From positions 288,501 to 352,500 of the forward strand of contig CAJNDS010000780.1 in the NCBI GenBank assembly GCA_905221605.1: a DNA stretch of 64,000 nt. The letters are read 5' to 3'. Source of the DNA: Symbiodinium natans. Its lineage: Eukaryota > Sar > Dinophyceae > Suessiales > Symbiodiniaceae. Positions 50,518-62,338 of this stretch are shown one piece after another. How positions within the stretch are numbered: position 1 is the stretch's first letter; the number at the start of each line of letters is the position of its first letter. The position numbers and the translations under genes were made by a program. Below the pieces are notes generated by a model, which worked only from the letters and a program-made list of their open reading frames with translations, did no database searches and had not been told where the DNA came from.

Positions 50518-52064
50518 TGTACATATATAAGCACATGGTTCTAGGGCTTGGTTTTGGTTTTCAGGGCTTTGGGGTGTAAGTTTTTCCGTCCCCATACCCG
50601 CTGTGGTGTGGCTGTGGGTTGGCTTTACAGTTTGGGCCTTCGGATTCTAGCGATGTAGGGTTGTAGGATTGCAGGGCTGAGCTCTTTAGGGCTTCGGCTC
50701 AGGTTTTGGGGAATTACTAGTAGGGTTCAGGCTTCGAGGCTTGACGGTCATGATCGACTCCCCTCCCTCCCCCTCCTGTGGTGTGGCTGCCGGGCAGATT
50801 CTGGGGTTGGGGTTTAGGATCCTTTCCCATTCTGAGGCCAGTATAGGCTGACATCCGCCCACTTCAAGCACAAGCAGTACCAGCGAGCGACGCCCGAAGA
50901 TCCACCAAACGCCGAGGACCTGGTTTCGCTCGGAGCGGGAGCGATGAGGGTTTGGCTCCAATGGTTTAGGGCTTAGTGGCTTTCAGGGTTTACAGATCAC
51001 ACCCAGAAAGACGCTGCCCGAAGGACAGCCACCATGCACCGGCCAGCCCAGATGACTACATCGCTTGGAGGCTGTCTCCACTCTTGAGGTTTTACCAGAA
51101 GCGCATCGTGGCAGCCGGTTGTGTTTGAGGGGTGGGGCTCCGAGATCAGCGAGGGCCATCTGAAGTTGAGGGTTTGGGAGTGAGGGTTTCGAAGTTCGGG
51201 GATCAAAGTTCGAAGCATTAGGGCCTATTGCCTCAAAGGATTTTTCGAGAATGGCTAGCAATGTCTGGGCATCTAAGGTATTCCAACCTACCAGCGCCGG
51301 CGGCTTGTCATGCAAGCCCTTTAAAGATGCTCGGGAAGCCCTAGATCAACTGCGTGCCCTATCGAAAGGTGTAGGGTTTGGTTGGGAGCGTCCTGGGGCT
51401 TGGAGCTCCTCGTCAAGTCGGAAAAGAGCACCGAAGGGTCAGCTTAAGACTCGAAACTTCGGCCCCCCCCAGTGCCCAGGCGGCTGCTCATGCAAGCCTT
51501 GTTCATGATTTCCACCACCCTCACAGCAGTCTTGTCGGCGGCCGACCAGACTTCCTGGACGGCCATTGTCGTGAGCATCTCCAGCGCACTGGGATCGTGG
51601 CAGGACTTCCTTGGTATTTCACGGCCGTAGATTATTTCCGCTGACGATGGTCATAATGCTTTTCTGGCCCAGGTCTGTGATTTTGCACCCTTTGCCATCA
51701 CTACTTCCCTCATGGCTCGCTCCCCTTGCTCATTTGCCTCTGCTAGCTGCTGTCTCAACCTATGCTGCACCTGCGCTCTGGCCTCAAGTCCTGCAAGCGG
51801 CCTGGCAACCTCCGCTTAAATGTTCGGTTTGGCCTTAACCCGACACCCTTTTGAAACCACAATCCACCAGGCTAAGAAAATAACCCGTAGAATAACCAAC
51901 CCGTAGAATAACCAATTAAATCCCTTGGAGTTTTCATCAACTGAGAAGAAAGAGCAGCACCCCCAGAATTATAAACCAGACACACCTTATTTTAGTGCCC
52001 AAAGAGGGCCATCACTTCTGGCATCCCTGGTCCTTTTTCCGATGTGTTCCGGTGCACCGGACCG

Positions 52065-52174
52065 GCAGTTGCGGAGCCCGCGTGAGCAGGAGTTCTCGGG
52101 CGTAGACAAGAAGCTGGAGCGATATGGCAGCGTTGTGGGCATACTTCGGAACATGATGCTGGGTTGCATTGGAG
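52065..52174 (+). CDS. Candidate exon, unidentified gene
   Basis: Acceptor CACCGGACCGGCAG, canonical donor TTGGAG|GTAAGC. Reads LRSPREQEFSGVDKKLERYG, then SVVGILRNMMLGCIG. High GC3. It lies at the start of a group of + strand exons reaching 62.3 kb; whether they form one gene is unknown. Confidence 0.6.
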
Positions 52175-52253
52175 GTAAGCGCCATTTCTGGTTGACTACC
52201 ACGGGATTCCATGATTCCCAGTGCCCCAACCTATACCCCAAAAGTCCTCCAAG

Positions 52254-52370
52254 ATGTCGAGGATGCTCTGGTGGCAAACGCTGCCCGACGTGGACAAAGC
52301 GAACATCCGTCACATCGAGAACCTGGTGGAGAGGCCAGTGGGGTCGCCACAAAGAGCCAATCCCGAGCCG
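52254..52370 (+). CDS. Candidate exon, unidentified gene
   Basis: Acceptor AGTCCTCCAAG. Reads MSRMLWWQTLPDVDKANIRH, then IENLVERPVGS, with strong third-position GC. It does not join the exon at 52065-52174 in phase with the sites chosen, so one border is wrong. A second open frame (VEDALVANAARRG) overlaps but has weaker codon bias. Confidence 0.5.
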
Positions 52371-52506
52371 ACGTGTAGGGTTCAGGGTGCCAGGTTTAGG
52401 GAAAGAGGTTTCTGTCCGTTTTTCAGCGCAAACCTTTTTCGGCACACCCCCCAAAATCCAAAGTTTGAGACACCCGAATTTAGACACCCAAAGATTCGAC
52501 AGACAG

Positions 52507-52614
52507 GACGGAGAACGCAGCCTACTCAGAGCTGCTCCTACCCTGCATTGGGGAGAGGCTGAAGGATGGCAAGGGTAAAATGCATAACCCTTGTTCGACT
52601 TCGTGGCGCAACAG
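52507..52614 (+). CDS. Candidate exon, unidentified gene
   Basis: Acceptor TTCGACAGACAG, canonical donor GCAACAG|GTAAGC. Reads TENAAYSELLLPCIGERLKD, then GKGKMHNPCSTSWRNR. Good borders and codon bias. Confidence 0.6.
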
Positions 52615-52926
52615 GTAAGCTTTAGGGTGAAGGTTTTTAGCCTTTTGGGGCCGGGGTATTGGTCCCAAGTAGATCACTAGCAGATCACCTGAATTTGCAG
52701 CAAGCGATCGCAGGACTTCCGGGAGGCTCAAGGTGCGGAGTGTGTCATGAAACGGGATGGAGGTTTAGGGCTTCCTGAGCCTCAAGAGCCCGAAGCCTGC
52801 AACCCTAAGCCCTTAACTCTAGATCCCAAACCCTACACCCTATACCCGAACCCCGAACCCTGAACCCTAAACCCTCAACCCTAGAATGTTTAGGGCCTTA
52901 GGGCTTAGGCTTTTGCCCGAGGTCTG

Positions 52927-53009
52927 CATGGCTGAGCGAAGCTCAGCAAGCCAGGGAGTTGGCGGAGAAGGCACAAAGAGTCTTAGTCAGAGCGGTAGAG
53001 GATTTAAGG
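52927..53009 (+). CDS. Candidate exon, coiled-coil-like
   Basis: Reads AWLSEAQQARELAEKAQRVL, then VRAVEDLR, with heptad-like Leu/Ala spacing. Donor TTTAAG|GGTGCT is weak. The product is unknown. Confidence 0.5.
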
Positions 53010-53067
53010 GTGCTGAAGCACAATTGAACTCACATCCTTTCTTTGTGAGTATCTAGTTGGCTGAACC

Positions 53068-53153
53068 CTCAACCGTAAACCCTCAACCGTAAACCCTAAG
53101 CCCTGAACCCTAAACCCTAAACCCTAAACCCTAAACCCTAAACCCTAAACCGA
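53068..53153. repeat. Telomere-type CCCTAAA array
   Basis: Eleven units, the first few as CCCTCAACCGTAAA variants. Confidence 0.9.
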
Positions 53154-53391
53154 GCCTGATGGACCCGCCCCAAATATTTTCGTGGTTCTTTTGTGTGTTT
53201 TTTTGTCAAAAAGTCCTGTATGCAAGTAAGCAGACACACATTTATGAATACGGAGATCCATATGCTTCGGGTTGTCTGGCAAGGCTCTTGTCACTCCTGA
53301 AGCCGCAGCCCTAAGCCCCATGGCCCTCTTTTCTCTAAAGCCCCAAAGCCCCTAAATCCCAAGCACACCTGAGCCCTAGTCCTGCTGGCAG

Positions 53392-53455
53392 GCTGCTTCG
53401 CGCGAGCAGGGCAAGCTCAGCGAGATGCAGCAGAAGCAGGGGGCCGGACGCGAGC
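53392..53455 (+). CDS. Candidate exon, coiled-coil-like
   Basis: Acceptor CCTGCTGGCAG. Reads AASREQGKLSEMQQKQGAGR and stops shortly after at a TGA, so a donor should lie near 53450. Similar in composition to the exon at 52927. Confidence 0.4.
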
Positions 53456-53459
53456 ATTG

Positions 53460-54163
53460 ATTGCCGCTGATGGAGGGCTGGACCTTGAGTGATTGAGGGA
53501 CATGTCGGCTTGAGGCCGTGATTTCGTTTTCAAGGCTTTTGCACCCTTAATTCGTGAATCCTTTGCCTAGCAATGTGTCGACGAAGTTTCCATCCTGTTC
53601 AAGGCACGACCATCTGCCAAGCAGAGTTGGCTCCATCTCCTCACTTAGTAGAGTAGTCTTTATGGGTTACAAAACGTAACTCATTAACCCTGTAGCGCTC
53701 GCACCTAGCCTTCATGATTCAATGCCGGAAATGCTTTAGATGTGAGGATTCTTGGAGCCTGACAGCCGGTTCGTGCACCATTTGACTTTGAACAGTTCCC
53801 GAATTCATCTGCCACTGCAGCTTCTCAGAAGGTGCCAAAGTCTCTTGCTGGGCAGTGAATCCTTGATCCAGACACCTTATCGCACGGTAGATGGCATCAG
53901 ACATGTAAGTCAACATAGTCGCAGTCAGTCACCGAAAACGGCAAAGTCCATTTTACTAGTCTCTACTGAAATCTATACTAGCGTCGCAGAATATGTGTGC
54001 ATAATATCCTGCTCCTCACCTTCGCCTCAAAAAGCATCGGGCTGCCCAGCTCTGTGGCTGAAGCCTTTAGCAAAGCTTCTGGCAAAGCCGCATCGGAGAA
54101 GCTGACAGAGACACGTGCATCACTCATGTCAGAACTCGTATGTGTGTGTGTGTGTCTGTCAGA

Positions 54164-54249
<86 letters not shown>

Positions 54250-55303
54250 GTGAGTGTGGGTGTGTTCGCGTGCGCGTGCGCGTGGGTGCGTGCGTGTGCG
54301 CGTGTGCGAGTGCTAGTTTTTGTCTGTCGCAGTCTTCAGTCTTGCCCGCTGGGTCATGATGGATGCTTGTACGAAATGACACGTCACCTTCGCTGCCTGG
54401 GTTCACTGCAGGTCACCGAACCCTAGACTTGTGGCAACCTTACTTACTTCTGAAGCCCTGCAGCATCCAAGTCCTACATACACCCTCAGCCCTTCAACCC
54501 CTGCATGGCTTCTCAACGCACCCTCTCCCTGCCACCCCACCTTGCTCAAAGTCCTGAACGTTGTAGTGCCCCGAGTCAAGCTGCGAATATCAGCATGCTA
54601 GCAACGATGGCTTTCAAAGCCAGGTCCCGTGTTGGCGTGATCATCCCACCAATCCAACTAGGCAACGAGCTGTTCCTCCCTTAACCCCTGCCATGGACTC
54701 TCCGCGGCAGCGCCGTTGCGGCGGCACCTTGCCGGCGCATGCCGCGTAGTGGCCGACACTCTGCCCGGGGGCCGAGAGGGTTTGCGGGTGTGAGTGCGGG
54801 GTCTTCTACGTGTGGTGGCCTTTTCTCACATCCTGTAGCCGTAGCCCCTCCCCCCGCAACCCCCCAGCTCTCCAAACACTTAGGTCTTGAAAGCACCGTT
54901 TTCTTCGCGTTGTTGGTTCCAGGTAGAAGGGACTCAGATTCAGAAGTGAGAAGAAGGAGGGCTTCGAGCGGGACTCGGAGAGAACATGTGGGGGATTCGA
55001 TCGGACTGGCAAGCTAGAACGGGAATTCTGAACAGAGTAACATCCATGACAAGAATGCAAGAATTGGCCCCAAAGGGATGAGAATGAAGGCAGCAGGGGA
55101 GTCGAAGATTCGGAATGTATGCTGTCGGCCCAAGACGGAAGGATTTGCGAGGGTCTGCGAACCCATGATGCAGGGCCTTCTTCGGTTTGTGGATCCATGG
55201 TGTTTGGATGGCTGACACCGGCTTAGGAGAAGGGTTTTCTGGCTGCCTTTTTTGGGGTTTAGGGGTTACTCGCAGAAATGCACTACACCTCCGACTTTTT
55301 CAG
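53460..55303. other. Non-coding, little assigned
   Basis: Contains a GA/TG microsatellite (54139-54310). Two segments, 54010-54130 (LPSSVAEAFSKASGKAASEK) and 54925-55010, have some coding character but no reliable splice borders. Confidence 0.5.
54139..54312. repeat. TG and GA dinucleotide microsatellite
   Basis: (TG)n, then about 45 uninterrupted GA units (54158-54247), then a (TGCG)n/(TG)n tract. Confidence 0.97.
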
Positions 55304-55366
55304 GGTTTACAACAGACAAGGGAACAATGTGAACACTTTAAAATTCGACAACAGCTTCTTGCACAG
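55304..55366 (+). CDS. Candidate 63-base exon with GC donor
   Basis: Acceptor CTTTTTCAG, donor GCACAG|GCGAGC. Exactly 21 codons: GLQQTREQCEHFKIRQQLLA then Q, a Gln-rich coiled-coil-like helix. The phase is 0 at both ends. Confidence 0.5.
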
Positions 55367-55369
55367 GCG

Positions 55370-57503
55370 AGCCACGAACCAAGATGGCTTCGCTTCGGCC
55401 TCATGGGTTCAGGGTTACAGGGCGGTTTGGGGTTTTGTGCGCGTTCTTTTGCTTCATGGGTGGGCTCGAAACCCACTCAAAAGCCAACCCTACACCCTGG
55501 ACCCTAAATCCCAACGAACCAGGGCGAGATTGATAGTCGAGAATAAGGCTAGGCCGCAGCAAGTGCAGGTTTTGGGCTTGTGCATGAGGTTTACTACAGC
55601 TACATGGGTTACTTAGGCCCCTGCGTTACATGTGAAGATGCAACTTGACATGTTAACCTAGAGAGCTGAAAGAAATTGCTGGAATCACATCCATATAGGT
55701 GAGCATACAGTTAGATAGGCACAGGTTGTCCGTACTTGGTCTCGTGCTGGCGCTTGAGTGCCCGCAGAAGGGGTTTTCCAGGTGCCCGCGTGCCCCCCCC
55801 CCCCGCCCCCCTGCATTCCATCAAGGAATGCCGCCGCCTGTGCCGGTTGGCACCGGCCCCGCGCTTGAGGGTTTGGGTTGCAGGGCCTATGGGAGTTTAA
55901 AGTTTAGGGTTTAGGGTTGAGGGGTCGTTGGGGGTAAGGGCTTCACGTCTTGGAGTTCAGGATGTCAGATCTTCAGGGTTTGTGGTGTCAGACTATGGGA
56001 GGGAAGTGTGTTTCTTTAGGTCAGGGTTCAGTGTTTGGGGCTTGCAGATTCTCAGGTTCGGGTTGAGTTGTCAAGGCTCCACGTAAAGAAGCAGAGCCAA
56101 GTTCCAAGTGAAGATATCTAGAGCTAACCAATACAGCGCAATATCATATAATGTAGTATAGTACAGTATAGTTTAGTAGAGTATTTAACGGGAGCGGATG
56201 CCGGATGCCGAGAATTCCGAAGGTTCATGGCGCCCGCGAAAGCAATGAGAAGCCCACCTCAACTTTGTTCAGGGTCGTCGCATCTCATGCTAAAGGGCCA
56301 GCTGACACTTGGCATAGCCGCAACAAGGGTGCAATGGTTGAACCCTAAACCCAAGCCCAGAAACCCGAAAGCCTAAGCTCTAAACCCCAAATATCGCCTG
56401 TCACGTAGGCTTCGAGCCCCCACCTCCTTGGCCCGAGCCGGGCAAGGCCGGGGGGTTCGGGGGGGGGGGGGGGCCTCGTTTTCCGGTCATCTGTTTACAG
56501 ATGGGATCTGAATCTGGGTTTCAGATTCAGATCCCATCTGTAATTTCTTGGGTGTGTCAGGACAACTTCAGCAGCCGAGGCGCGCCGTGCACGTGGCGGG
56601 AGCCTGCTGGGTTGGAGCAAGGAGTTGGGGTTTGGGAGGTTTGGGGCTGACGCACGAGTCCTGCGGCCTATCCCCGAAAGGAGTTTAGAGTTCATGATCC
56701 TTTTCCCTGATCCGTTTCGAGGGATAGGTTAACCCACATAATCCTTACAAAGCCATGAAGAATTGCTTTTTATGGGGCCCCAAACCTACCCGGACCTACC
56801 CCAGTCTGCCCCCCAATCCTGAATCTGAGATACCACCCGAAGCCTCTTGCCGAACTGAAGGCGACGTGCTGGTGCCCCCGCAAACGGTGTGGGCCCTAAC
56901 GCACGAAATCCAAGGTCGTAGAGTGTTTGTGTTGTGGGCTTTAGGGGCCGCTCTGTCGTTGTACAGCACCAGACATATGCACCGAGCTATGCAAGTAGGG
57001 AAGCCTCAAAATCTTGAAGCACGTACTTAGATCGCTAGCGTCCCTCAGAGGCAGCGCCGTCTGGCAGGCATGTGGCCCGGGGTCCGCGGCGCGATTCGAG
57101 TGCCGCGATTCGAGTGCCGCGAGATGTCGATTTCTGGGTCCGGGTTGAGGGCTCTCCGCTGCTGTTTGCTGTTTTGAATTCCTGAGAACTCGAAGATGTA
57201 TCCTCGGGGCATCTGCATGTCTTGGGCGGCGGTCGGTGCAGGCGAGACAGCTTGGGACTCAGTGCCGTTGCAGGAGGCGCCATGGCCGGGGGGGCATCCT
57301 GCAGCTTTCAGAGTTTGTTTTTTTTTACGGCCAATCGGTTTTTGGTGCTTTGAGGCCGCTGCTGCAACTTCACTCGATTTGCGATTGGATGTCAACTTGC
57401 CAGTGCTCGCCCCCCTTGAACGTTTTCAGCAGTCCCTAAGTACGTATATCGGGGTGGAGCCCCTAAAGTCCTAAACCCTAAGCCCAACTTCCTCAATGAA
57501 CAG
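55370..57503. other. Non-coding, nothing assigned except a hairpin
   Basis: A perfect hairpin lies at 56495-56543. An open segment at 56850-57000 (LVPPQTVWALTHEIQGRRVF) might be coding but has no borders I trust. G and C runs occur at 55794-55812 and 56459-56473. Confidence 0.5.
56495..56543. repeat. Perfect hairpin, 22-bp stem and 5-base loop
   Basis: The left arm at 56495-56516 is the exact reverse complement of 56522-56543; the loop is GGTTT. The stem contains GATGGGATCTGAATCTG. No similar copy was noticed elsewhere in the window. Confidence 0.95.
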
Positions 57504-57554
57504 GCCTGAGCCTCATCGAGCGAATCGGCAGATGCCTGAGAGCCTCACTGGCAG
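57504..57554 (+). CDS. Candidate short exon
   Basis: Between CTCAATGAACAG and CTGGCAG|GTCGGC. Best frame LSLIERIGRCLRASLA. It is too short to judge by composition alone. Confidence 0.3.
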
Positions 57555-57559
57555 GTCGG

Positions 57560-58373
57560 CGATTTTTTGATCTGCTGGGTGTCTTCTTCTTTCTTCACCA
57601 AAGGGCTCTTGGGTTGTTTAGGGTTTAGCGAAATAGCGTTTAGTGTTTTCAGGTGCGACATGGGGGGTTGATTCAAGAGGTGGGGCCCTTTGTGGCGCCT
57701 TTAACCTCCAAAAAGCCCTTCTACGGGAGACCTGAGCAGCCCGAAAGGACCACTAGCTTACTAGCTTAGATCAGCTCCAAGTTCCCTCACTTCTTATTTT
57801 TAAACCATCGACGTGATGCGGGAAGTCGTCGGCTTTTCGCCCGCAGTCTCCCCCCCAGGTCACGAGCTCAAGCGCATCGCGAAGGCTCGGGGGCAAGCAT
57901 GTTGCAGTTGGCGTGTCGAGCACTAATTAGGAGGCACGAAGTGGACGTGTAAGGTCCTCAGCGAATCACCGCAAGCACCGCCCTCCGCGGCAGCGGCATA
58001 CCAACCGACGGCGCCCGCTGTGCAGCTCCAGCAAACCTTGGATGCCCTCTGCGGCTGGCGGGAAGGTGCATGAGGGCAGGGTTCTGAAGCCTGAAATCCA
58101 GGCATGGCCTACTGATGGCTTATAGGGAGTCGGGGGATTGATCCCTACAGATCCTACGGCATCAATATTCCCCACCTTCCCCTGTTGCACTGGGCCAGCA
58201 CGTGTGCTGTCACATCTACTTGGCAATGTTGTACGCGCCCTATTGCTGGATAGAAGCTGTGGCATCAAGTTAACGTTGTTGAAGGCCTTGCAGGCCGGTG
58301 CAAAGCTCGACGCACGAAACAGGGCCTCGATGACGCATGCACAGCAGCCGACGCGCTTGTCTTGACCATTTTG

Positions 58374-58441
<68 letters not shown>

Positions 58442-58459
58442 GGGTCGCTGCCCATGCAG
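57560..58459. other. Non-coding stretch ending in a GTCT microsatellite
   Basis: No supported exon apart from a doubtful segment at 57857-57903. (GTCT)17 at 58374-58441 lies 20 bases before the next exon, where a polypyrimidine tract would be expected. Confidence 0.5.
58374..58441. repeat. GTCT tetranucleotide microsatellite
   Basis: Seventeen uninterrupted units. Confidence 0.97.
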
Positions 58460-58546
58460 GGCTTTTTGGGTTTGTGGGCGACGTGGCCTTGGTTGATGTG
58501 AGAGCCTCCATTCTAGAAGAACAGATGAAGATTCGACTTGAGAGTT
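58460..58546 (+). CDS. Candidate exon, unidentified gene
   Basis: Acceptor TGCCCATGCAG, canonical donor GAGAGTT|GTAAGT. Reads LFGFVGDVALVDVRASILEE, then QMKIRLES. Both borders are good. The product is unknown. Confidence 0.6.
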
Positions 58547-58552
58547 GTAAGT

Positions 58553-60204
58553 GGCGCTCTTTGATTCCTAAACCCTGCACTATGAAGCTTTCGCCTTACA
58601 GGCTTCGAGCCGGTGTCGGCGCCCTGGCCAGAACCAGCCCAGGCCCACTTGCCTCATGAGCTTTGAGATGGTAGGAGGGATCTAGGTCGTATTCCCTGTC
58701 AGGCAGGGCCCGTGAGTAGTTTGGCAAGGCCTTCAGTCAGGGCAGCCCGGGTGCTCCGATTCCTGCACTTCGACAACCGTCTCGCTCCGCTTACGGGGAG
58801 GCGCGCCACAGTGGACACCCAGGGTCTGGACTTCTGTCTTCCTCCCACATTATGTCAAGTGGGACAATTGAGCAGCTATTGGCATTAGGAGATTTGAGGA
58901 GGGTTGGCTTGATAGATCGCTTGCATATGAAGCCTTGTGGTATCTGAGCTAGGGTCCCGATATTTCGTAGACCAGACCGAAGGGTGTGCCGCATAGCTTT
59001 CGCTTCCTTTAAGATGCCTCTTTGAATCTCTGCCTGCTGGCGAGGTGACCGGACAGATACGTGCTGGTCAGATCCGCAGATCGTCGTCCTACGCAGGCCT
59101 TGCCGAATTGAGCCCCTGCATCGCTGTTCGAATTGAAGTGGGGGCTACTACTAGTTGGGTCCGTTTGGGCCCAAGTTCGGAGCAGGGGGGGGGGGGGGGG
59201 GAAGGGGAGGGGGAAGGGTTTGGCCACCCAGAGGGCTTTGGGGCGAAAGGTGCTGGCTCCTCGTGCGCTTGCCGATACTTGTACTCTGTCGATCTCCAGA
59301 TTCTTCAATCCTGAGCAGTTATTGCATGCCCATTTGCTTTGCAATGCAGAATACCATAAACATATAGAACATGGTCTTCTTAATATAATCGTACCTACAG
59401 TAATGGAACCGGCCATACTGCAACAATAGACAACACAGGATCAGCGGCAGAAGGTTATGCACCTGACTCTCACAATGTCGCCCCTTTGTCATGGTATCAC
59501 CGTTGTAACTCCTCATTTCGTCGCAGTCCCACAGTCCCAAGATTGCAAACGAGTTTAGGGTCTAGGGTTTAGGGTTTAGGTTTTAGGGCTTAGGGTACCC
59601 TAAGCCCTAAATCCCTTAAAGCCCTCAACTCCTAAGCCGAAAACCCTAACCCTTTGCACCCGCACCAAATTCTGGAGCCTTGACACCCAAACCCCAGTAC
59701 ACTCAAGGCCTCGAACCAAAAACCCTAAACCCTAAACCCTGAGCCCTAAACCCTGAACCCGAAGACACCCGAAGCCGAAAGGGCGGCCCCTGTCCCCGGA
59801 GCCCTGGCGTCCCCAGCTCGTGGATGGGGCCTCAGGGGGGCCTTGGCGATTGGGATTTCAGGGTTTAGGGAAGGTTTAGGGTTCAGGGCTTAGGCTTAGG
59901 GTTTAGGGTGTGGGGCGTAGGGTGTGTAGGGTGTAGGCTTCAGGGTTTAGGAGTTCTGTTTACAGGGAAGGGGGTTGGGTTTCGGACTTGGGGTACCTCA
60001 AAATCTAGGGACATGAGATATCCAAGCTCCGGGGTTTGGGGCGAGGATTTCGTGTTCAGAGTTTGGGGCTTGCCGTTCGGTATGTTGCCTAGTGAGAGTT
60101 GCAGAGGGCGCATTAGGTGTTCTTTGCGGCTTTGTTTTTTAGGATTCGGCAGCCCGGCATATACTTAAGATTCGGTGCTGAGAACTTGATTGCCTGGGTG
60201 TCAT
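58553..60204. other. Non-coding, nothing assigned
   Basis: Contains short TTTAGGG stretches (59555-59597, 59860-59960), a CCCTAAA stretch (59722-59760) and a run of 18 G (59186-59203). No exon with support. Confidence 0.5.
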
Positions 60205-60353
60205 GAGGCTTCTTTGGCTTTCCACCTTCCTTGCCGGGCGTTACCTCGAAGACTCAGCCGAGGAGGCCCAGCGCCGGCAGTATCAGCTCGGCGCCGGGAG
60301 CTTTTCTGGCCACGCCCTTGAAGCGCATCTTGCCGAGACCTGTGGCCTGCGAT
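60205..60353 (+). CDS. Candidate exon, unidentified gene
   Basis: Reads WLSTFLAGRYLEDSAEEAQR, then RQYQLGAGSFSGHALEAHLA and ETCGL before a TAG at 60353. GC3-rich. Only about 20-25 bases of (CTTGAAC)n-like repeat separate it from the next coding segment, too short for a normal intron. Confidence 0.5.
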
Positions 60354-60373
60354 AGGCCTTGAACCTTGAACCT

Positions 60374-60546
60374 TGAACTCCGAGATCGCGGTGAGGTGGC
60401 TCAACCTGCTCATCCCCTCCGGCCTCTTTGACCAGTCTGCAGGCGCCCGGGCCAAAAAAATTGGAGAAGTATGCAAGCCTCAATATGTGAGAGACCGTCA
60501 GGCCCACAAGAAGGCCCCCAAGGCCCTCGAGCGCACGGAGCCCTGC
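60374..60546 (+). CDS. Candidate exon, unidentified gene
   Basis: Reads NSEIAVRWLNLLIPSGLFDQ, then SAGARAKKIGEVCKPQYVRD and RQAHKKAPKALERTEPC, ending at the donor CCCTGC|GTGAGC. Good codon bias. It may be one exon with 60205-60353, split by a small repeat insertion. Confidence 0.6.
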
Positions 60547-62157
60547 GTGAGCGAAAGCAGGTGCAGCAGGGTGCAGCCATCTCCAACATCACCAAGCCAC
60601 GCCGACATGCAGGCGGGGCAGTGCCCAAGTCCCCGAATTCATGAACCTCCAAAGCCCCCAACTTTTATGTTTTTGTTGGGGCAAGAACCGTTGACCCGCA
60701 CCATTCCAACTCGGAGAGCCTACACTCCATGCCTCCCCAAATGGAATCACATGGATCGCTGCTCAGGTGGACGTCCGCTGCGAGTGCGGGGCTTAGCCAG
60801 AGGGCCCACGCCCGACACAGGCCTGTACTACATCTTGTCCCCGGCCCAAATCCTGAGCTTCTTCTGCGCGCTTGGTGGGTCACTAGGAGTACCCAAGCCG
60901 AATCCCGACAGCCCAAGAGCCTCGACTTACTCTCTACAATCCGGGGGCCGTCTGCTCATAATGCTGGAGCACGAGCACACGTTATCGGGTAGGCCCTTGG
61001 GATGTATTTATGAAGAGTACACGCTGACATGCTTTTTCGTGTAAACAACGTCCCCTTATTGGGTGTAAGAGTACCTTTCATGGTTGTTTAGAAAACAAAG
61101 GGTTGACAGGCCAAACCTAGTATCCAGCGGGGGCTTCTGTGATCTTGGGCTTCTGGCTTACTGGAGTCTAAACCTCATAAACCCCACAAAGTGCAAAACA
61201 ACTCCACAAACCCCATAAAACCCTATAAACCAAACCCCAAAAACCCCACGAACCCTATGAACCCTATAAATCCTATTGAGCCCCATAAGCCCTTCTACAA
61301 CCCTGCAAGCCCCACAAACCTGGGCGCGCCGGGGAGGACTTTGTCGAGCAGCCGATGGAGCCATATGAGGCGGAACTTTTGTCCAGCGCAGAAATTCAGA
61401 GTTCAGGGCTTTAGGGGCTTAAAGCCCTTCTCCACAGCCCTTATAGCCTTTGTCAGAGCCCGCACAGTCTGGACAGCCCACTTCGAGCCCTTGTAGCCAA
61501 CTCAAATCCGTATGCCTTGAGGGTTTTGGGGTTTCGGGTTTGGGGGCTTGAAGGCCCCGAAAAGCTGAACCCTCCACGATGAACAAGGCTAGGTCAACTG
61601 CATTCGCCAGGAGCCGCTTCCCAGCGTGTCCTCCCCACCTCCCAGCGCAGCATCAGGCGACCTGGACTCGTTTGAAGTTTAGGGTTGAATCAAGGGTGAA
61701 AAGGCGTAGGATTCCATGTGCGGAGTGTATTTCTCGGAGCTTCATGGGAAGTACCTGACACCTCTACCTGCCCTACAGGTTCCGTGTCCCAGGTCGCTGT
61801 ACCAGGGGGGTAATAAGGGGGGTAATGGTGGGGGTAATGGGGGGGGTAATGGGGAACCCTGTAATCGCCGAATCCCCCCAAAGCTCCAGAAGCTGTCATA
61901 TTCTGACAGCCTCTCACAGCACATGTTCTGAGAGGGCCGGGACCCCGCAAAGCGAAAGCTGCTGGCCATGAGACCCTGTGAGGAGCTGCTGCGACGCCAA
62001 AGTTTGCGCCGGGCTCTCGACTCGCCTCTTGCGCTCCAAGGGTCTCTTGCTGGCGTGTGGCGTTGAATCTTCCTGCAGCTGAGAAGTAGTAGAAGTGCAT
62101 CAGAGGCTTCCGAGCCTTGTGCACCTCAACTTGTGAGGGGCTCCTGCTAATCTCGAG
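60547..62157. other. Non-coding, nothing assigned
   Basis: Includes degenerate CCCTATAAA/CCCCATAAA stretches (61200-61290) and a GGGGGGTAAT repeat (61805-61855). Open frames at 60.7-61.0 kb have no borders or motifs. Confidence 0.5.
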
Positions 62158-62338
62158 CCTGAGTCGTCGGTGTCAGGCGGCGTTGTGCCGGATTGCGTCA
62201 GCGTGCCGAGGTTCGAGGAGGATGGGCCAGCCACGCAGGCTCGCTATGAGGGCCAGGTCCAACCCTTAGCATCTGACAAGCAAAAAGCCTGTGAGCCGCC
62301 CAAAGAAAGCACAAGCCTTATGGAACCCGACACATATG
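62158..62338 (+). CDS. Candidate exon, unidentified gene
   Basis: Canonical donor ACATATG|GTAAGT. Reads ESSVSGGVVPDCVSVPRFEE, DGPATQARYEGQVQPLASDK and then SLMEPDTY. The acceptor is either CTCGAG (62156) or GTGTCAG (62177). Probably a disordered segment; the product is unknown. Confidence 0.5.

Larger units (their letters stand above)
50003..52064. other. Spacer with microsatellites, nothing assigned
   Basis: Holds the TGTAA and ATTC repeats listed separately. The segment 51.25-51.83 kb has several overlapping open frames, some with LINE-like composition (WPQVLQAA at about 51788 recalls A2), but it is too short and mixed to call. Confidence 0.5.

Noticed and set aside
60665-61044. Open frame of about 110 codons after the exon at 60374-60546
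   Set aside because: It lies beyond a strong donor and its composition is not coding-like; probably intron read-through.
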